This document shows, piece by piece, positions 47,101 to 48,147 of a stretch of DNA of 48,147 bases. The notes under the pieces were generated by a model. The model was not told where the DNA came from. It saw only the letters and a program-made list of their open reading frames with translations, and ran no database searches. The stretch comes from an uncultured Aquimarina sp. (GTDB taxonomy: Bacteria; Bacteroidota; Bacteroidia; Flavobacteriales; Flavobacteriaceae): positions 1 to 48,147 of the forward strand of contig CANLMN010000032.1 in NCBI GenBank assembly GCA_947492105.1. Direction: 5' to 3'. The position numbers and the translations under genes were made by a program. The first letter of the stretch is position 1; each line of letters starts with the position of its first letter.

Positions 47101-47619
47101 GTTGCCATTAATGGTTTAAAAATATCTGGTTCAGCTATAAAAGGTTTTGTAGGTGGTGCTATTGGTGGGGGATTAGGAGGTTTTGCTAGTGGAACTACAG
47201 GAGCTTTATTATCAGGAGCAAATATAGGAGATGCATTTAATGCAGGTTTAAAAGGAGCAGGAATGGGTGCTGTTTTAGGTGGTCTTGTAGGTGCTGGTAG
47301 AGGATTTAGACATGCGAAACTGAATAACTTGAACCCTTGGAATGGGGAATTAAAACTGAATAAATCTATAGGTGCCGCGTATAAAGGGTTTAGTAAGGTA
47401 AAAAGTCTTAATCAACTAAATAAGCTTCAACAAACAGGGAAATTACCTAAAACAATTACTCGTTTTGATAAAGGTAAAATTTTAGGGGAATTAGACCATG
47501 TTCATTTCAACAATGGGTCAGCTTTAAATGTTGATGGCACTTGGAAACATGGATATAAAATATTAACTAATAAAGAGATTAAAATTCTTGTTCAAAATGG
47601 CTGGAGACTACCGAGATAA
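41200..47619 (+). CDS. SpvB/TcdB-RHS polymorphic toxin
   Basis: A 2139-residue exported toxin. In order: signal peptide (about 1-24, ends THAQ); SpvB-like N-terminal beta domain (about 35-320); five calcium-type FG-GAP/VCBS loops with DxDxDG pattern (near 330, 523, 605, 654, 727), the first two separated by a 3-coathanger-stack-like insert (about 465-508, ILLKSGFTATAGTTFTAKI); TcdB middle; YD repeats (about 1165-1640); RHS core (about 1750-1867) with YNYLHRDHLGSI, GRMYDANLGRFLSPD and NDPSGE, the normal junction. Beyond it, a Gly/Ala-rich hydrophobic part (1880-2025) and a small C-terminal tip (about 2085-2139) with ELDHVHF and DGTWKHG. The tip type is not named with confidence. No T9SS sorting domain is present. 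Overlaps the next gene by 23 bp. Confidence 0.93.
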   Translation: MSKKIFSHFILVAFFLVAYNTTHAQNTYGKSIMADFSVSPSGAMTYQIPLETPSYVLGHFPNLGLAYNSHSGDGIAGWGWSISGLSSISRAPSTMHHDGFIDPVDFDADDRFVLDGQRLILKSGTYGAPESVYETENSSNLKIVAFETSKYGATYGPKYFIVYYPNGLRFWYGAYLKDTSSHSKLEWSLHRITDTQNNTVTFSYTNINESLRLNSVNDPAAKVKVTFEYDTKKQVNPIGIGGQFFTNNRLLTDIKVKVNNTITYYHYNLKHGKTSYGVDRVSSIKQKNRSGQELPELKFNYFDPTANDITSLPQTNLSYQIGDNSESSLISGDFNGDEKIDFIGFSNDRDENQTSDLVYSQGTGTSFSRNIIKVDKFEKLFVSNYLTSEGKFSNNQGIILLRHVPGSNKAVFEINKIEQVSNTILKPEYTIDWNVPIRFDKGKKLTNTKTITTAIGPSTQEKYHTAHTINANNTVSTGGQSVGYFANNSILLKSGFTATAGTTFTAKIDPNQKSGNQHDINYISGDFNGDGITDILAINKNVQETNTDNCVGLDSGRPIETCPPPQTVNSGSKAYLIDLNPNTNHNNSIVIGELLDAEKINQKFYTGDYDGDGKTDLFHHAHDKIHIYSLNKNNRLVFKTTITNTNFKTDNTILPGDYNGDGKTDFLFSQGDGNSTWGFYISNGTGFVYHSKNIGIDYRKNKVENYHDYRSPIDGYAQSSLEYFYIPVDYNKDGKTDLIKHTLINPLEKGVNKTYSVQWIDYATNQSIASNYLSFSSKRISEKYNEGIIGKGHPVFADFSKSNLMGEYAYVTYDGKINIYRYNGFHRAEVCIRSAENNGLTQRFEYDGMVPSDLGVLFTNTYSDNFSKSYTYPYTEIRRANDFKLLKKVTETFSGHTRSKEFKYAGLVSSANGLGMLGFNYMASSSWSATNVNRFWTVTQYNPELRGAVEKSWTTNTSLYEARNYPTRNFISKTSNTYNYSLKASKSYSLTTKNTVSENGLTGVKTITNYKYNEYNTPNSVVSTYPGGSKTVSSTYYDNPSGTGANYYIGRPKTKITTTKLGSESFSTEEAYTYQNNFIKTLKTKGNNTDWLTETYEHDTYGNIVKKTISGAGITNRVEESKYYPGGRLMEWSLDVEGLKTTYKYDTSHLGHLKEEINPFGKAQKFKYDSWDRLIQTTDYLDNTTTTAYTGLSDGGLKITTSSTLGGGSETYTNRLGWEMVQKTRNVLNQWVSVKKEYDATGKTYRESQPYFGANPSQWTTQSYDDYNRPKSQTLYNGITVTTTYKERSLEVSVNDQTKTITTTKDAVGNVVRLTDPGGTITYSYYANNTPKTTNYEGHIVTTKIDGWGRKKELNDPAAGKYTYTYNILGQVKTETTPKGTNTYTYDAVGKLLKKTIVGDLTNLELNYSYESNSKLIEKIDGSDKLKNKSYTYAYAYDKDHNYRPKGITETTTEASYARLINYDVKGRVDKETYTSRSLVSGQESSVRVKSHFHPQSGDVYKYTDDTSNAVLWEIKKMNHRGQLTETKTGNNILNKATYDPYGLPTNFKDQEDKTGGRVAMDIDFDFDEKRGNLMSRHNKAFRGSESFGYDTLDRLKTISGAITHSKTYDPKGRIDINSSVGTYNYDANSTYRTKEIELNSNGTSFYETHSVQQISYNAFKKPVTIYEKDHGRVDFEYGPMMNRSVAYYGGLDADKSKRTYTKSYSAIIPAEIIYNTSDKSTKILTYIGGDAYTAGIVHVKKNGSNASNAYNYLHRDHLGSILAITNSSGTVIEQTHFGAWGTIEQYKKNGQHTTFGYNTLLSRGYTGHEHFVSVGLIHMNGRMYDANLGRFLSPDNFIQDPYNTQSFNRYGYVWNNPLKFNDPSGEISWRSIGKWIKTNSKAITAGITIVAAVGLTIATAGIASPLLAGAIVGAGAGFAGGAVGTWTSGGSFLDGLGNGLLQGVIGGVTGAIGAGTGAWAANNIGSVAINGLKISGSAIKGFVGGAIGGGLGGFASGTTGALLSGANIGDAFNAGLKGAGMGAVLGGLVGAGRGFRHAKLNNLNPWNGELKLNKSIGAAYKGFSKVKSLNQLNKLQQTGKLPKTITRFDKGKILGELDHVHFNNGSALNVDGTWKHGYKILTNKEIKILVQNGWRLPR

Positions 47620-48064
47620 AAAAAGTGAATTTTTGTTTTTTATTCAAAACTGGATTAATAAAGTAATATCAGATAAGTTATGGGAAAAATATGTAGATCT
47701 TCATATCAACGACATTGATAAATGTTTTAAAGAAAAACAAAATTGGATTGAAGGGAGTTTATTTTTGTTTGGTTGTTTTTTGTCATTAGTTGATGACAAA
47801 AAATATGATGTTTTTTTAGTTATTCCTTTAACTTGTGTTTCTAAAAAAGATCTTGTTCCATTAACATTTGAGTTGTTAGAAAAAGAGTTAGATATTACTC
47901 CTCCATCCTTCTATTTGTTTGCAAAGGGAGAAAAAAATTATGAGGCTACAATTAAATCCGCTAAACATTTAAGTGAAATAGGGGAGAAAATTAATGCTAG
48001 GGCTTATTATAAAGAAGAAAATGAAAACAATGAGTGTTATCGAACATTATACATAAGAAAATGA
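47597..48064 (+). CDS. probable immunity protein for the RHS toxin
   Basis: A 155-residue soluble, acidic-to-neutral protein with no signal peptide, as needed for a cytoplasmic antitoxin. I chose the ATG at 47597; a TTG at 47588 would add only three residues. Its start overlaps the toxin end by 23 bp, implying coupled translation. It is AT-rich, more so than the RHS core, as is common for tip/immunity modules gained together. I do not recognise the family; the identity rests on position. A strong terminator closes the unit. Confidence 0.65.
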   Translation: MAGDYRDKKSEFLFFIQNWINKVISDKLWEKYVDLHINDIDKCFKEKQNWIEGSLFLFGCFLSLVDDKKYDVFLVIPLTCVSKKDLVPLTFELLEKELDITPPSFYLFAKGEKNYEATIKSAKHLSEIGEKINARAYYKEENENNECYRTLYIRK

Positions 48065-48112
48065 TGCCCCCCGATTTCCATGGTAAAACCAAGGTGTAAA
48101 TGTTAAAATATC

Positions 48113-48147
48113 AGGCAGCAACTTTAATATAAGGTTGCTGCCTTTTT
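48113..48147 (+). terminator. terminator of the RHS-immunity operon
   Basis: Perfect 10-bp stem AGGCAGCAAC with GTTGCTGCCT around an 11-base loop, then a T run reaching the window end. It lies about 50 bases past the immunity-gene stop. Confidence 0.88.

Overview
The window comes from an AT-rich chromosome of a Bacteroidota bacterium, most likely a marine member of Flavobacteriaceae. The evidence is a SprE/PorW-type secretion and gliding lipoprotein, proteins with type IX secretion (T9SS) C-terminal sorting domains, several gene families I know only from flavobacteria (DUF4292, DUF4254, DUF6427, DUF6341, DUF6909-like), an ATP synthase operon without atpD and atpC, and -7 promoter elements of the Bacteroidota form TAnnTTTG. 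No tRNA, rRNA, CRISPR array or transposase gene was recognised. All family assignments are made by eye.

Layout. 0-6.2 kb (minus strand): an M23 peptidase and a GH3-family ligase form one pair; a possible nucleoside-phosphorylase-like protein, a two-helix Wzz-like membrane protein and mannose-6-phosphate isomerase follow. 6.4-9.4 kb: a solo tatA, a small membrane protein, and two membrane-anchored proteins (helix-hairpin-helix and OmpA-like). 9.6-11.8 kb: a catabolic pair, 3-hydroxyanthranilate dioxygenase and an ALDH7-type dehydrogenase. 11.8-12.9 kb has no convincing gene but holds two hairpins that may belong to a small RNA. 12.9-16.8 kb: gpsA, dprA (convergent), an HU-like/SPOR membrane protein and an acyl-CoA thioesterase. 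17.0-23.6 kb (minus): flippase, dUTPase, sugar nucleotidyltransferase, TPR protein, DUF4292 lipoprotein and a catalytically degenerate EnvC-like protein, an envelope-biogenesis run. 23.7-33.4 kb (minus): sprE, bactofilin, two small membrane proteins of AtpZ/AtpI type, then atpB-E-F-H-A-G, closed by a strong terminator. 33.8-38.3 kb: a ferredoxin-type reductase, a GT9/DUF4254 pair and two divergent DUF proteins. 38.5-48.1 kb is accessory: a T9SS protein with three internal repeats, a broken coiled-coil gene, a small T9SS cargo protein, a 2139-residue SpvB/RHS polymorphic toxin, and an overlapping small gene that is probably its immunity protein.

How the parts fit. Most of the window is core housekeeping (envelope assembly, energy, DNA uptake, lipid precursor). 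The most interesting section is the right end, where a secreted RHS toxin with a variable C-terminal tip follows directly after a small protein that carries both a T9SS sorting domain and an RHS-like YDVAGNQ motif; this suggests a possible dedicated delivery partner. The intergenic regions also hold at least three diverged copies of a TACC...GGTA-bounded repeat, a 49-bp repeat pair, and a separate 137-bp element whose inverted repeat supplies the stop codon of a glycosyltransferase gene.
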